A DNA stretch of 64,000 bases from Streptomyces sp. NBC_00224 (GCF_041435195.1 NZ_CP108106.1:7701001-7765000); one strand, 5' to 3'. Positions 36,303 to 46,429 are shown, counted from the stretch's first letter. Notes: generated from the sequence alone by a model not told the origin. Program-made: numbers and translations.

Positions 36303-37525
36303 TGCCCACCACGGCGACCGACTCCGCCTGGCGCAAGGTGCCCCGGCCGCAAGTGCGCCGGTTCGCGGAGCTCGCGCTCGCCGAGGTCCCCGACCTCGCC
36401 CGGTCGATCCTGCGCCAGATCCGCCGGGAGTACCCAGGACTGCCGCTCACCCTCGACGAATCGGGTGAGCCGCTGGCACTCGTCGGCATTCGGCGCGCAC
36501 TTGAGCAGTTCGTCGGGAGCATGACCGACGGGCTCGACCCGCACCGCGAACTCCCCTATGTGTTCCAGGAGTTCGGCCGTGGCCAGGTCCTCTCCGGCCG
36601 CAGCCTCGACTCGCTCCAGGCCATCTACCGGCTCGGCGTCAAGCTCGCCTGGCGACGCCTCGCCGAGCTCGGCGACAAGGTCGGCATTCCGGCTCCCGCC
36701 ATGTACGAGGTGGCCGAGTCCGTCTTCGAGTACCTGGACGGCATCGTCGCCGAGACCATGCGCGGCTACGCCGAGGCCGTGGCACGGCAGGCCAGCGAAC
36801 GTATGCGGCTGCAACGCCAGTTGCTGGACCAACTACTCACAGAATCGCCGCGTGCGGACCGGTCGACCGCGCTCGCCGAACGCTGCGCCAGGATCGGCTG
36901 GCCCCTGCCCCACCGGGTCGCCGTCGCCGTGCTTTTGAGGCCCGCTCGTGAGGCCCTGGCCCCGGCCGTCGGCCAAGACGTCCTGCTCGACATGGAGCGC
37001 GAGCAGCCCCGTATGGTCGTCCCCGAGCCGGACGCGGCCGGGCGGTCCGAACTGCTGCGACGCGCCACCGCCGGCTGGTCCGGGGCGCTGGGTCCCTCCG
37101 TACCGCTCGCCCAGGCGCCGAAGTCGCTGAGATGGGCGGCCACCGCCGTACAGCTCATCGAGCGCGGCCTCCTGCCCGGTGGCGAAGTGATCCAGTGCAC
37201 GGACTACACCGAGATGCTGATCCTGCTTCCGGCCGAGGAGCTCCTCGGCGACCTCGACCGGCGCCGACTGGCCCCCCTGCTCACCTGCGGCCCCGCCCAG
37301 GCCCGCCACCTCGCCGAGACGCTGCTCGCCTGGCTCGAAACCCGGGGCGGCGCCACGGAGATCGCAGCCCGGCTCGGGGTGCATCCGCAGACCGTACGCT
37401 ACCGACTGCGCCAGATCCGAGAGCTGTGGGGCGACGAGGTCGCCGACCCCGACCGCCGCTTCGAGCTGGAACTGGTACTCAGGGCCCGACGGCTGCGCGG
37501 CGAGCTGGGCTCACCCCCTGAGTGA
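36302..37525 (+). CDS. PucR-type helix-turn-helix regulator
   Basis: A 407-residue protein from GTG 36302. The N-terminal two thirds are helical, including FGRGQVLSGRSLDSLQAIYRLG and RRLAELGDKVG. The C-terminal DNA-binding part is the PucR HTH: EIAARLGVHPQTVRYRLRQIRELWG (helix-turn-helix ~ residues 360-385). Such regulators respond to small molecules in purine or other pathways. Neither target nor ligand is seen. The aldehyde dehydrogenase gene nearby is convergent and separated by a terminator. Confidence 0.88.
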   Translation: MPTTATDSAWRKVPRPQVRRFAELALAEVPDLARSILRQIRREYPGLPLTLDESGEPLALVGIRRALEQFVGSMTDGLDPHRELPYVFQEFGRGQVLSGRSLDSLQAIYRLGVKLAWRRLAELGDKVGIPAPAMYEVAESVFEYLDGIVAETMRGYAEAVARQASERMRLQRQLLDQLLTESPRADRSTALAERCARIGWPLPHRVAVAVLLRPAREALAPAVGQDVLLDMEREQPRMVVPEPDAAGRSELLRRATAGWSGALGPSVPLAQAPKSLRWAATAVQLIERGLLPGGEVIQCTDYTEMLILLPAEELLGDLDRRRLAPLLTCGPAQARHLAETLLAWLETRGGATEIAARLGVHPQTVRYRLRQIRELWGDEVADPDRRFELELVLRARRLRGELGSPPE

Positions 37526-37679
37526 CGGCGTGCGCCGGGGCGTTGCATGGCCGGGCGATGGCCTTCGCATGAGCATTTGGTCCGTGACTGGTCCGGAAGT
37601 GCTGGTCAGGAGCGGGATAGCCGTGGGAAAAACTGGGAGTTACCCCATAAACCGGATCTCGCTCCGAGCGAGTCGAACG

Positions 37680-37719
37680 GAAGGCGCCTTGCGGGCAAAA
37701 GCCCAGGTCAGGCGCCTTC
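37680..37719. terminator. Terminator between the PucR and aldehyde dehydrogenase genes
   Basis: Perfect 10-bp arms (GAAGGCGCCT, 37680-37689, and AGGCGCCTTC, 37710-37719). The 20-base loop contains a second small hairpin (GGGC-AAAA-GCCC). It lies between convergent stops at 37525 and 37730, 11 bases from the latter. Confidence 0.85.
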
Positions 37720-37729
37720 TCTCGTACCC

Positions 37730-39253
37730 TTAGAAGAAGCCCAGCTTCTTCGCCGAGTACGACACCAGCAAGTTCTTCGTCTGCTGATAATGATCCAGCA
37801 TCATCTTGTGGTTCTCCCGCCCGATCCCCGACTGCTTGTAGCCGCCGAAGGCGGCGTGTGCCGGGTAGGCGTGGTAGCAGTTCGTCCAGACGCGGCCCGC
37901 CTGGATCGCTCGGCCCGCGCGGTACGCCTGGCTGCCGTCGCGGGTCCAGACGCCGGCGCCGAGGCCGTACAGGGTGTCGTTCGCCGTGCGGATCGCGTCG
38001 TCGAAGTCCGTGAAGGAGGTCACCGCGACGACCGGGCCGAAGATCTCCTCCTGGAAGATCCGCATGCGGTTGTCGCCTTCGAAGATCGTCGGCTGGACGT
38101 AGTAGCCGCCCGCCATCTCGCCGTCGTACTCGATGCGCTGACCACCCGTCAGGATCTTCGCGCCCTCCTGCTGGCCGATGTCCAGGTAGGACAGGATCTT
38201 CTGGAGCTGGTCGTTGGAGGCCTGGGCGCCGATCATCGTGTCGGTGTCCAGGGGGTGGCCCGCCACGATGGCCTCGGTGCGGGTGATGCCCGCGTCCAGG
38301 AACTCGCTGTAATGGCCGCGCTGGATCAGGGCCCGGGACGGGCACGTGCAGACCTCGCCCTGGTTGAGGGCGAACATGGTGAAGCCCTCCAGCGCTTTGT
38401 CGCGGAAGTCGTCGTCCGCCGACCAGACGTCGTCGAAGAAGATGTTCGGGGACTTGCCGCCGAGTTCCAGCGTCACCGGGCGGATGTTCTCCGACGCGTA
38501 CTGCATGATCAGGCGGCCCGTCGTCGTCTCGCCCGTGAAGGCGATCTTCGCCACGCGCGGGCTCGACGCCAGTGGTTTGCCCGCCTCGACTCCGAAGCCG
38601 TTGACGATGTTGACCACGCCCGGCGGGATCAGATCGGCCACCAGGCCCAGCCAGATGTGTACGGACGCCGGGGTCTGCTCGGCGGGCTTGAGCACCACCG
38701 CGTTGCCCGCCGCGAGTGCGGGCGCCAGCTTCCACGCGGCCATCAGGATCGGGAAGTTCCACGGGATGATCTGGCCGACGACCCCGAGCGGCTCTTGGAA
38801 GTGGTACGCGACCGTGTCCTCGTCGACCTGGCTCAGCGAGCCCTCCTGCGCGCGCAGCGCCCCCGCGAAGTAGCGGAAGTGGTCGATGGCGAGGGGGATG
38901 TCGGCGGCCAGCGTCTCGCGGACCGGCTTGCCGTTCTCCCAGCTCTCCGCGACTGCCAGCTCCTCCAGATGCGCCTCCATCCGGTCGGCGATCCTGTTGA
39001 GGATGTTGGCGCGCTCGGTCGGGGCGGTCCGGCCCCAGGCGGGCGCCGCCGCATGGGCCGCGTCGAGGGCGCGCTCGACGTCCTCCGCCGTGCCGCGGGC
39101 GATCTCGGTGAAGGGGCGGCCGTTCACGGGGCTCGGGTTCTCGAAGTACTGGCCGCCCGCCGGCGGTACGTACTCGCCGCCGATGAAGTGGTCGTAGCGG
39201 GACTCGTACGAGACGATCGCACCCTCGGTGCCGGGCGCTGCGTAACGGGTCAT
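37730..39253 (-). CDS. Aldehyde dehydrogenase (ExaC/AldB type)
   Basis: A 507-residue NAD-dependent enzyme. Conserved elements: [42 protein letters not shown], the general base Glu in TLELGGKSP, and the catalytic Cys in [14 protein letters not shown]. The double-Cys GEVCTCPSR context is typical of acetaldehyde and related aliphatic aldehyde dehydrogenases. ATG 39253 is chosen; the frame extends 14 codons further upstream as a probable shadow. It oxidises an aldehyde to the acid in the cytosol. The GAF-domain regulator lies upstream in the same direction and is its probable controller, as with AcoR-like partners of such genes. Confidence 0.94.
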   Translation of the reverse strand: MTRYAAPGTEGAIVSYESRYDHFIGGEYVPPAGGQYFENPSPVNGRPFTEIARGTAEDVERALDAAHAAAPAWGRTAPTERANILNRIADRMEAHLEELAVAESWENGKPVRETLAADIPLAIDHFRYFAGALRAQEGSLSQVDEDTVAYHFQEPLGVVGQIIPWNFPILMAAWKLAPALAAGNAVVLKPAEQTPASVHIWLGLVADLIPPGVVNIVNGFGVEAGKPLASSPRVAKIAFTGETTTGRLIMQYASENIRPVTLELGGKSPNIFFDDVWSADDDFRDKALEGFTMFALNQGEVCTCPSRALIQRGHYSEFLDAGITRTEAIVAGHPLDTDTMIGAQASNDQLQKILSYLDIGQQEGAKILTGGQRIEYDGEMAGGYYVQPTIFEGDNRMRIFQEEIFGPVVAVTSFTDFDDAIRTANDTLYGLGAGVWTRDGSQAYRAGRAIQAGRVWTNCYHAYPAHAAFGGYKQSGIGRENHKMMLDHYQQTKNLLVSYSAKKLGFF

Positions 39254-39396
39254 CTCCGTGGCCTCCCTCCGGCGCCGCCCGCCCTTGGGCGGCACTCGCA
39301 GCGGAGGCTAGGGCCGTCGACGTTGCGGGCTCGTTGCGAGCGGCCCGGTGCCCACGGCGGTTCGGGTGCTTGCGGCGAGCCCGGTGGCCACGGCGG

Positions 39397-40680
39397 TCAG
39401 GTGCTGCCGGCGAACCCCGTTCCCTGCTCCGCGTCCAGCTCCCGCACCCTCGCCCGCGCGGCCCCCCGCCCGCACTCCGGCAGCGCCTCCGCCAGCGCCC
39501 GCCACACCCTCACGTCCTCCTCGCCCCACGGGCTGCGCGCCCAGTCCGCGAGGAGGCCGGGGTCGGCGCGCTCGATCAGGGCCGTGCGCAGCTGTCCGGC
39601 GAGGCGGGACCGTATCCGTACCACCGCGGGTGCCTGCGACGCGGGCAGCAGGGGGCCCGCGTACGCGCCCATCGCCGCCGCCACCGCGCCCGAGCCCAGG
39701 CGGCGGGCGACCATGTCGAAGTCGGTGTCGACGGGGAGGGCGAGGCGGTACGGGCGGGAGGAGAGGAGGTCGGGGCCCAGTAAGCGGCGCAGGCGGGACA
39801 GTTCGGCACGGACCGTCACCGGGGTCACCGACTCGTCCTCGTACAGGTCGACCAGCAGTTGATCACCCGTCAGTCCCTCGGGATGGCGCGCGAGCAGCAC
39901 CAGGAGCTCGCTGTGGCGGCGGCTGAGGCGGACCTTGCGCCCGGCGGCGACCAGCAGCGCCTCGTCGCGGCCGAGGGCGCTCAGTCCGATCGTCTCGCCG
40001 GTCGGCCGCGGGGCGAGCAGGGCGAGTTCCGCCTCCGCCGCCCGCGCCACCGCCTGGACGAACGCGAGGCTGTGCGGATGCGCCAGGCCGTTGCCGCCGG
40101 TGATGTCCACCGCGCCGAGCAGCCGGCCCGTGCGAGGGTCGTGCAGCGGGGCCGCCGCGCACGTCCAGGGGTGCACCGGGCGCCGGAAGTGCTCGGCGGA
40201 GAAGACCTGTACGGCCCGGTCCTCGGCCAGCGCCGTCCCCGGCGCGTTGGTGCCCACCGCCGACTCCGCCCACCGGGCGCCGGGCACGAAGTTCATCGCG
40301 CCCGCCCTGCGCCGGGCCCCCGGGTGGCCCTCGACCCACAGCAGCCGTCCCCGCGCGTCGCACACGGCGACGAGATGCTCGCCGTCCTTCGCGTACGTGC
40401 CCATCAGCTCCCGGATCACCGGCATCGCCCGGGCCAGCGGGTGCCCGTCCCGGTACGCGGTCAGCTCGTCCTCGCCCAGCTCCACACCGGCCGTGCCGTC
40501 CGGGTTCACCCTGGCCCGGGCCGAGCGCCGCCAGGACGCGGCCACCAGTGGGCGTACGGGCCGGACCACCCGTCCGGCCGAGGTGAACGCCTCATGGGCG
40601 CGGCGCAGCTCGCCGGTCCGCTCGGCGGGGTCGGCTCCGGCCTCCAGGGCGACCCAGGACTCGTAGCGCGTATCGGTCAA
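39397..40680 (-). CDS. GAF-domain transcriptional regulator (AcoR-like N terminus, winged-helix C terminus)
   Basis: A 427-residue protein. TTG 40680 is preferred because GGAGG sits six bases upstream; the frame runs to 40773. Residues ~70-240 are a GAF sensor (PVIRELMGTYAKDGEHLVAVCDARGRLLWVEGHPG, WAESAVGTNAPGTAL), as in AcoR-type activators. There is no AAA+ sigma54 domain. In its place the C-terminal ~160 residues hold VRLSRRHSELLVLLARHPEGLTGDQLLVDLYEDESVTPVTVRAELSRLRRLLG, a winged-helix of SARP/OmpR-like form. It probably senses a small aldehyde or alcohol product and activates the aldehyde dehydrogenase gene just downstream. Confidence 0.83.
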   Translation of the reverse strand: MTDTRYESWVALEAGADPAERTGELRRAHEAFTSAGRVVRPVRPLVAASWRRSARARVNPDGTAGVELGEDELTAYRDGHPLARAMPVIRELMGTYAKDGEHLVAVCDARGRLLWVEGHPGARRRAGAMNFVPGARWAESAVGTNAPGTALAEDRAVQVFSAEHFRRPVHPWTCAAAPLHDPRTGRLLGAVDITGGNGLAHPHSLAFVQAVARAAEAELALLAPRPTGETIGLSALGRDEALLVAAGRKVRLSRRHSELLVLLARHPEGLTGDQLLVDLYEDESVTPVTVRAELSRLRRLLGPDLLSSRPYRLALPVDTDFDMVARRLGSGAVAAAMGAYAGPLLPASQAPAVVRIRSRLAGQLRTALIERADPGLLADWARSPWGEEDVRVWRALAEALPECGRGAARARVRELDAEQGTGFAGST

Positions 40681-40818
40681 CTGGGCCTCCGGGCGGGCGG
40701 GGCGGGTGAGGACCGGTCCATCGTCGGCCCGCCGGGCGCACCCGGCAAGGCACCCCGCACGTCCTCGGCGCATCCCTGGCGACGCAACCCACCTGCCACT
40801 CGGTGAATCGCCGTGCCG

Positions 40819-41394
40819 TCAGGCGAAGTTGACCAGCCGGATGTAGCGCACCCAGTCCCAGTTCGGCCCCGGGTCGGTGTGGTCGGTGCCGGGGACCTGG
40901 TAATGGCCGATAATGTGCTCCCGGTCCTTGGGGATGCCGTGCCGGTCGCAGATCGAGGCGGTCAGCCGCGCCGACTCCTCGTACAGCGCGTTGGTGAAGT
41001 AGGCGGGCCGGTCCACCCACCCCTCGTGCTCGATGCCGACGCTGCGGGTGTTGTAGTCCCAGTTGCCCGCGTGCCAGGCGATGTCCTGCTCGCGCACCAT
41101 CTGCGCCACATAGCCGTCGGCGGACCGCACCACATAGTGCGCGGATACCTTCTTCGCCGGGTTCTGGAAGATCCCGAGCGTGTTGCCGAACGTCTCCTGG
41201 GTGACGTGGATGACCACCCGTTCGACCGGATACGTGAAGGGGCGCTGGGAAGCGGTGTAGTTGGCGGTCGAGGCGGGGACCCAGTGCGCGCCCGGGTAGT
41301 CGGTGTCGGCGGCGGCCTCGGCACGCGTCGCGGGGAAGAGCGCGCCCGCGGCCACGCTGGCGGCGGCGCCCTGGAGGAGTCTTCGACGGTCCAC
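40819..41394 (-). CDS. Tat-exported N-acetylmuramoyl-L-alanine amidase (Amidase_2)
   Basis: A 191-residue zinc amidase. The N terminus is MDRRRLLQGAAASVAAGALFPATRAEA, a twin-arginine signal. The catalytic domain has VVIHVTQ (zinc His), WHAGNWDYNTRSVGIEHEGW and IIGHYQVPGTDHTDPGPNWDW (second zinc His and acid). It cleaves the bond between MurNAc and L-Ala in peptidoglycan outside the membrane. It is short, with only the catalytic domain and no cell-wall-binding repeats. It appears monocistronic. Confidence 0.93.
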   Translation of the reverse strand: MDRRRLLQGAAASVAAGALFPATRAEAAADTDYPGAHWVPASTANYTASQRPFTYPVERVVIHVTQETFGNTLGIFQNPAKKVSAHYVVRSADGYVAQMVREQDIAWHAGNWDYNTRSVGIEHEGWVDRPAYFTNALYEESARLTASICDRHGIPKDREHIIGHYQVPGTDHTDPGPNWDWVRYIRLVNFA

Positions 41395-41637
41395 GGGTAA
41401 CGAGCTCCTGTATGTCGTGTCGTGTGTACGTCGTGTCGCTTGTACGTCGATACGTCACGTTCAACCGGCAAGAACCTCGCCGAGGTTACGGTACGGGGAG
41501 GCGCAGGAGGGTGGAAGGGCCGCGGCCGCGCGCGGCGGCGGCCGGGGCGCGGAGCGGCGCGCCGCCACGGCCGGGGCGGCTCCGGCGAGCGCCGCGGCTG
41601 AGCGACTTTGGCGTAAATTCCGGCCAGGGGTGGCGAG

Positions 41638-42198
41638 ATGAACCGTTTCGGGCCGACTCTGGAGGCTATGGCCACGCCGCCCGTACCTCCGCGCCCACCC
41701 GGGCCGCCGTCCTCGCCGGGCGGGGGCTTCGGTCCCCCCGCCTGGCAGCCCCCGACGCCGCCGCCGTCACCCCCGGCCCCACCGGCCGGGGGAGGTCGCA
41801 GGGGCGTCTTGATACTGCTCGCGGTCGTGGTGGCCGCCGCGGCCGTCGTCGCCATCGTGCTGGTGGTGAACGGCAGCGGCGACGGGGCCGACGACAAGCC
41901 GACGAACACCCCGACGAGCAAGGGCGCCCCGACGCCGTCGCTGAGCCTTCCGAGCGGGGTCCCGACGGAGCTGCCCTCCGAACTCCCCACTAGCCTTCCG
42001 TCGAACCTTCCGTCAGGACTCCCCACGGAACCGCCGAGCGGCTTCCCGAGCGACCTGCCCAGCGAACTCCCGGACCTGCCCACCGAGTTCCCCGGCGGCA
42101 TACTCCCGTCGGCGGCGAACGGGACCGGCGACGACGTGCCGTTCTACGAGATCAGGGCGGGTGGGACACCGGGCCACGCGGCGCCTGCGAGGACATAG
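41638..42198 (+). CDS. Proline-rich single-pass membrane protein
   Basis: A 186-residue protein. The cytosolic N terminus is almost pure Pro/Gly (PPVPPRPPGPPSSPGGGFGPP). A membrane helix follows (RRGVLILLAVVVAAAAVVAIVLVVN). The outer part is a repetitive Pro/Ser/Thr/Leu stalk (LPSGVPTELPSELPTSLPSNLPS) with roughly 10-residue periodic LPS/LPT units. ATG 41638 is preferred over ATG 41668, whose ribosome site is too close. Function is unknown; it could be a surface stalk or protein-kinase-like scaffold. Confidence 0.7.
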   Translation: MNRFGPTLEAMATPPVPPRPPGPPSSPGGGFGPPAWQPPTPPPSPPAPPAGGGRRGVLILLAVVVAAAAVVAIVLVVNGSGDGADDKPTNTPTSKGAPTPSLSLPSGVPTELPSELPTSLPSNLPSGLPTEPPSGFPSDLPSELPDLPTEFPGGILPSAANGTGDDVPFYEIRAGGTPGHAAPART

Positions 42199-42227
42199 GC
42201 GCCGCCGCCCCCCCCACCACCGCACCC

Positions 42228-43520
42228 CTACCGCTCCAGCACCGCCCCCGGATCCGGGTCGGCGGGACCCGCCGGGACCCACGCCCCGCGCTCCTTGCGG
42301 TACGGCCACCACCGGCCGTCCCGGCCGAGCCGCAGCTGCGCGCCGCCGCCGACCACCGTCCAGCGGTTCGCCCCGGACGCGCGCAGTACCGGCCGGTCCC
42401 CGTCCTGCCAGGCCCGCGCGAGCGCGTCCCGGGCCCGGGCCAGGGCCTCCGGCCCGGGGGTCCACTCCTCCTCCAGTACGGAGAGGGCGGCGGCGCCCCC
42501 GTACCGCCACGCTCGTACGGCGAGGTCCAGCTCGGCCGACCGGCGTCCGGAACCGGCCGCCAGTCGGCCCGTGATCCCGCTGTCCGCGCAGTCCGCCGCC
42601 AGGCGAACGGCATCCTGCTTCTGCGTCAGGCCGGTTGTCGGCGGCTGGTGTTCATGGCCCGGCGCCAGCGCCTCCGCCAGCATCTCCCGTGCCCGCCGCG
42701 CCGCGTCCGCCGCCAGGAACTCCAGCGCCGCGGGATCGACGCCGGGCTCGGGGGCGGCCTCGGTGTCGAGGTGCGGCGGCGCCCCCGCCTCGGCCGGTAC
42801 CTCGGGCGCCCCGGGCAGCGGCGGCACGATGTCCCGCGCCGCGAAGACCTCGGCGGCCGGCACCCCGGCCGGAACGTCCAGTTCCGTGGAACGGGGCGCC
42901 GCGCTCCGCTCCGCCAGCTCCGCAAGCAGCGCCCGCTCACCCCGGCCCCGCATCAGCAGCAGGACGAACGGGTCCTGGTCGAGGAGCCGCGCCACCTGGT
43001 AGCAGAGCGCCGCCGTGTGCGGGCAGTGGTCCCACGCCTCACAAGTGCACTCGGGTTCCAGGTCGCCTATGCCCGGCAGGAGTTCCACTCCGGCCGTCGC
43101 CGCGTCCTCCACCAGGTGCGGAGGCATGTCGCGGTCGAGGAGCGCCGCGATGTGGCCCGCCCGCTCCACCGCCATGCCGAGGAAACGGTCCCAGTCGTCC
43201 TCGGAAAGCCGCTGCCACAGCACGTCGCTGCGGTGGGAGGTGCCGTCCCGGTCGCGCACCACCGCGGTGATCCGCCCCGGCCGTACCGACACCGCCCCGA
43301 CCGCGCCCTCGCGCGCGTAGCGCCGGCCCGTCTTCAGCTGTTGGCCGTCGAGCGCCGTGTCCTCAAGGGCCTTGAGCCACGCCTGGCCCCACCACGTCTC
43401 CGCGAAACCGCGCCCGTGCGCGGGCGGCAGCGCCGCGAAGGTGCGCTCCTCGGGAGCACGACCCTCCTCGGCCCGGTCCCCGTACATCCGCTCCTCCGAG
43501 AGATCCCCGTACCCGCTCAT
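42228..43520 (-). CDS. SWIM zinc-finger protein, SNF2 partner
   Basis: A 430-residue protein. ATG 43520 overlaps the helicase stop (ATGA). The SWIM motif is CTCEAWDHCPHTAALCYQVARLL (CxC...CxH), near residue 165, which binds zinc and usually nucleic acid or protein. WWGQAWLKALEDTALDGQQLKTGRRYAREGAV at the N terminus is characteristic of bacterial SWIM proteins encoded beside a Snf2 helicase. A helical C-terminal half follows. It probably delivers the SNF2 ATPase to DNA or a partner. The pair is widespread in actinobacteria; the cellular process is not settled. Confidence 0.9.
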   Translation of the reverse strand: MSGYGDLSEERMYGDRAEEGRAPEERTFAALPPAHGRGFAETWWGQAWLKALEDTALDGQQLKTGRRYAREGAVGAVSVRPGRITAVVRDRDGTSHRSDVLWQRLSEDDWDRFLGMAVERAGHIAALLDRDMPPHLVEDAATAGVELLPGIGDLEPECTCEAWDHCPHTAALCYQVARLLDQDPFVLLLMRGRGERALLAELAERSAAPRSTELDVPAGVPAAEVFAARDIVPPLPGAPEVPAEAGAPPHLDTEAAPEPGVDPAALEFLAADAARRAREMLAEALAPGHEHQPPTTGLTQKQDAVRLAADCADSGITGRLAAGSGRRSAELDLAVRAWRYGGAAALSVLEEEWTPGPEALARARDALARAWQDGDRPVLRASGANRWTVVGGGAQLRLGRDGRWWPYRKERGAWVPAGPADPDPGAVLER

Positions 43521-46246
43521 CGTCCGCTCCCTCGCAGTGCCACCAGATCCGCCAGCTCGGCGTCGGACAGTTCCGTCAGCGCGGCCTCGGCCGACTCGCC
43601 GGTGCCGAGGACCGCGTCCGCCAGCTCCCGCTTGCGCGTCAGCATCTCGGCGATGCGGTCCTCGATCGTCCCCTCCGCGATCAGCCGGTGGACCTGCACC
43701 GGCTGCGTCTGGCCGATGCGGTACGCACGGTCGGTGGCCTGCGCCTCGACGGCCGGGTTCCACCAGCGGTCGTAGTGGACGACATGGCCCGCCCGGGTGA
43801 GGTTCAGACCGGTGCCCGCCGCCTTCAACGACAGCAGGAACACCGGGACCTCACCGTCCTGGAAGCGCCGCACCATCCGCTCGCGCTGCTCCACGGGCGT
43901 ACCGCCGTGCAGGAACTGCGTGGCGACCCCGCGTGCGGCCAGATGCTGCTCGATGAGCCGCGCCATCTGTACGTACTGGGTGAAGACCAGCACCGCACCA
44001 TCCTCGGAGAGGATGGTGTCCAGGAGTTCGTCGAGCAGCTCCAGCTTGCCGGAGCGGTCCGCGATGCGTGGCTGCTCCTCCTTGAGGTACTGCGCGGGGT
44101 GGTTGCAGATCTGCTTCAGCGCGGTGAGCAGCTTCACCACGAGCCCGCGCCGCTCGAAGCCGTCGGCGCCCGCGATCTCCGCGAGGGTCTCGCGCACCAC
44201 CGCCTCGTAAAGCCCCGTCTGCTCCTTGGTGAGCGAGACGGCCCGGTCGGTCTCCGTCTTGGGCGGCAGCTCGGGCGCGATGCCGGGGTCGGACTTGCGG
44301 CGCCGCAGCAGGAACGGGCGGACCAGGCGGGACAGCCGCTCGGCCGCCGCCGGGTCCTTGCCGCTCTCGACGGCCTGTGCGTACTTGGTACGGAACGTAC
44401 CGAGGCGGCCGAGCAGCCCCGGTGTCGTCCAGTCGAGGATCGCCCACAGCTCGGAGAGGTTGTTCTCGACCGGCGTTCCGGTGAGCGCCACGCGCGCGCG
44501 GGCGCCGATGGTGCGCAGCTGCCGGGCGGTCGCCGAGTACGGGTTCTTGATGTGCTGGGCCTCGTCCGTGACGACCATGCCCCACGCCACCTCGCCGAGC
44601 TTCGCGGCGTCGAGCCGCATCGTCCCGTACGTGGTGAGGACGAACTCCCCGTCCGCGAGGCCCTCCAGGCGCCGCGCGGAGCCGTGGAAGCGACGCACGG
44701 GCGTGCCCGGCGCGAACTTCTCGATCTCCCGCTGCCAGTTGCCCATCAGGGACGTCGGGCAGACCACGAGCGTGGGGCCGGCGGTCGCCGGGCTGCTCTG
44801 GCGGTGCAGGTGCAGGGCGATGAGGGTGATCGTCTTGCCGAGGCCCATGTCGTCGGCGAGGCACCCGCCGAGGCCGAGCGAGGTCATGTCGGCCAGCCAG
44901 TTGAGGCCCCGCAGCTGGTAGTCGCGCAACCGCGCGGCGAGCGCGGCGGGCTGCTCCACGGCGTCCTGGCGCGCGCCCTCGGGGTCGGCGAGGCGGTCGC
45001 GCAGGCCCGCGAGCCAGCCGGAAGCCTCGACGTCGACCCGGCGTCCGTCGACCTCCGTCGAACCGGTCAGGACGGCGCCGAGCGCGTCGACAGGGGTCAC
45101 CTTGCGGTCCTGTGTCGCGCGGGCGCGGCGGACCTCCTCGGGGTCGATCAGGACCCACTGGTCGCGCAGCCGCACCACCGGGCGGCTGGCCTCGGCCAGT
45201 TGGTCCAGCTCCGCGCGCGTCAGCTGCGTGTCGCCGAGCGCGAACCACCACTCGAAGGCGAGCAGGGCGTCCGCGGAGAGCGTGGACGGGGCCGCGGACT
45301 GCGTACTGTCCGGCCGCGCCTCGGCCGTGCTCCGCTCCGCTGTGTCCGGTACAGGCCCGATCACCGCGCGCGTGGTGAACTTTCGCGCGAGGTCCTTGGG
45401 CCAGTGCACCTGGACACCGATCGCGGCGAGCGTGCGCGCGGCCCCGCCGAGCAGCTCGCCCACCTCCTCGTCGGCCAGTTCGATCGCGTCCGGCACGGCC
45501 GCCGAAAGCAGCGGCGCGAGCGGCGCCCACGCGCGCGTGGCGCGACGCAGCGCAAGGAGCGCGTCCATCCGCGCGTGCGGACCGAACGCCCCGGAGGTGG
45601 CCCCGGGCTCGCCCCACACCTCGGCCGCGTCCGCCACCAGAGCGGGGTCGCTCACGCTGTGCAGCTGGAGCACGGCCCGGAAGGCCGGTCCCGCCGCGTC
45701 CGGGTCCGCCGACTCCAGGCCGGGCAGTTCGACGCGGAGCGAGATGCGCACGCCCGCGTCGTGTCCGGCGGCCACCTCCGTGGCCCAGGCGCGCTGTCCG
45801 GGCAGCCGCTGGGGCGGGTCCGCCGCGAAGGCGGGGGAGCCGGTCGCCAGGGCGGCGGCGGGCGTGCGCGGCAGCCCGTCCGCGACCGCGTCGAGGAACT
45901 GCCGTACCAGCACCTCGGGTTCGGGCAGCAGCAACGGTTCGCCACCGGCGTCGAGCGGCACCGCGTGCGCCTCGGGCGGCATCGAGGCCGCCAGCTCACG
46001 GACGCGCTCCAGCTCGTCGGCGCCCAGCGGCCCGATCCGCCACGCGTCGTGGTCGGTGGCGGTGAGCCCGGGCAACAGCAGCCCGCGCGCGGCGAGTTGC
46101 AACGCGCGCAGCGCGGCCGTACCCCAGAAGGCGGCGGCCCGCGAGGCGTCGGCGCGGGGCCGGGCCCTGGTCAGGACGGGCAGCGCGTCGCGTACGGGCA
46201 GAACAACCGCACGCACCGCGTACGGCTCGGCATCGGCCCCCACCAC
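43517..46246 (-). CDS. SNF2-family DEAD/DEAH helicase-like ATPase
   Basis: At least 909 residues; the coding frame continues ~60 codons further upstream (see findings). Helicase motifs in order: I DDMGLGKTITLIAL; Ia VVCPTSLMGNWQREIEKF; II DEAQHIKNP, a DEAQ variant; III ALTGTPVENNLSELWAILDW; IV VFTQYVQMARLIEQHL; V LSLKAAGTGLNLTRAGHVVHYDRWWNPAVEAQATDRAYRIGQ. The first ~440 residues are an accessory domain. As an SNF2 protein it translocates on DNA using ATP. It is coupled to the SWIM protein. No canonical start exists beyond GTG 46246, so the N terminus shown here may be short. Confidence 0.95.
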   Translation of the reverse strand: MVGADAEPYAVRAVVLPVRDALPVLTRARPRADASRAAAFWGTAALRALQLAARGLLLPGLTATDHDAWRIGPLGADELERVRELAASMPPEAHAVPLDAGGEPLLLPEPEVLVRQFLDAVADGLPRTPAAALATGSPAFAADPPQRLPGQRAWATEVAAGHDAGVRISLRVELPGLESADPDAAGPAFRAVLQLHSVSDPALVADAAEVWGEPGATSGAFGPHARMDALLALRRATRAWAPLAPLLSAAVPDAIELADEEVGELLGGAARTLAAIGVQVHWPKDLARKFTTRAVIGPVPDTAERSTAEARPDSTQSAAPSTLSADALLAFEWWFALGDTQLTRAELDQLAEASRPVVRLRDQWVLIDPEEVRRARATQDRKVTPVDALGAVLTGSTEVDGRRVDVEASGWLAGLRDRLADPEGARQDAVEQPAALAARLRDYQLRGLNWLADMTSLGLGGCLADDMGLGKTITLIALHLHRQSSPATAGPTLVVCPTSLMGNWQREIEKFAPGTPVRRFHGSARRLEGLADGEFVLTTYGTMRLDAAKLGEVAWGMVVTDEAQHIKNPYSATARQLRTIGARARVALTGTPVENNLSELWAILDWTTPGLLGRLGTFRTKYAQAVESGKDPAAAERLSRLVRPFLLRRRKSDPGIAPELPPKTETDRAVSLTKEQTGLYEAVVRETLAEIAGADGFERRGLVVKLLTALKQICNHPAQYLKEEQPRIADRSGKLELLDELLDTILSEDGAVLVFTQYVQMARLIEQHLAARGVATQFLHGGTPVEQRERMVRRFQDGEVPVFLLSLKAAGTGLNLTRAGHVVHYDRWWNPAVEAQATDRAYRIGQTQPVQVHRLIAEGTIEDRIAEMLTRKRELADAVLGTGESAEAALTELSDAELADLVALRGSGR

Positions 46247-46429
46247 CGTCAGCTCCTCGGCAGGCTCCTCGGCGCGGCCGGAGAAGACCTGCGGGGCGGA
46301 GCCGTCGGCGTGCCAGAAGGCGACGCGGCCGAGTCGGGCGGGGTCGGCGGGCAGGAAGGTGACGTGGCAGTGGGCGAGTTCGTCGATCTCGGAGGGTGTG
46401 GGCGCGGGAAGCCTGTGTACGGCGATGAC

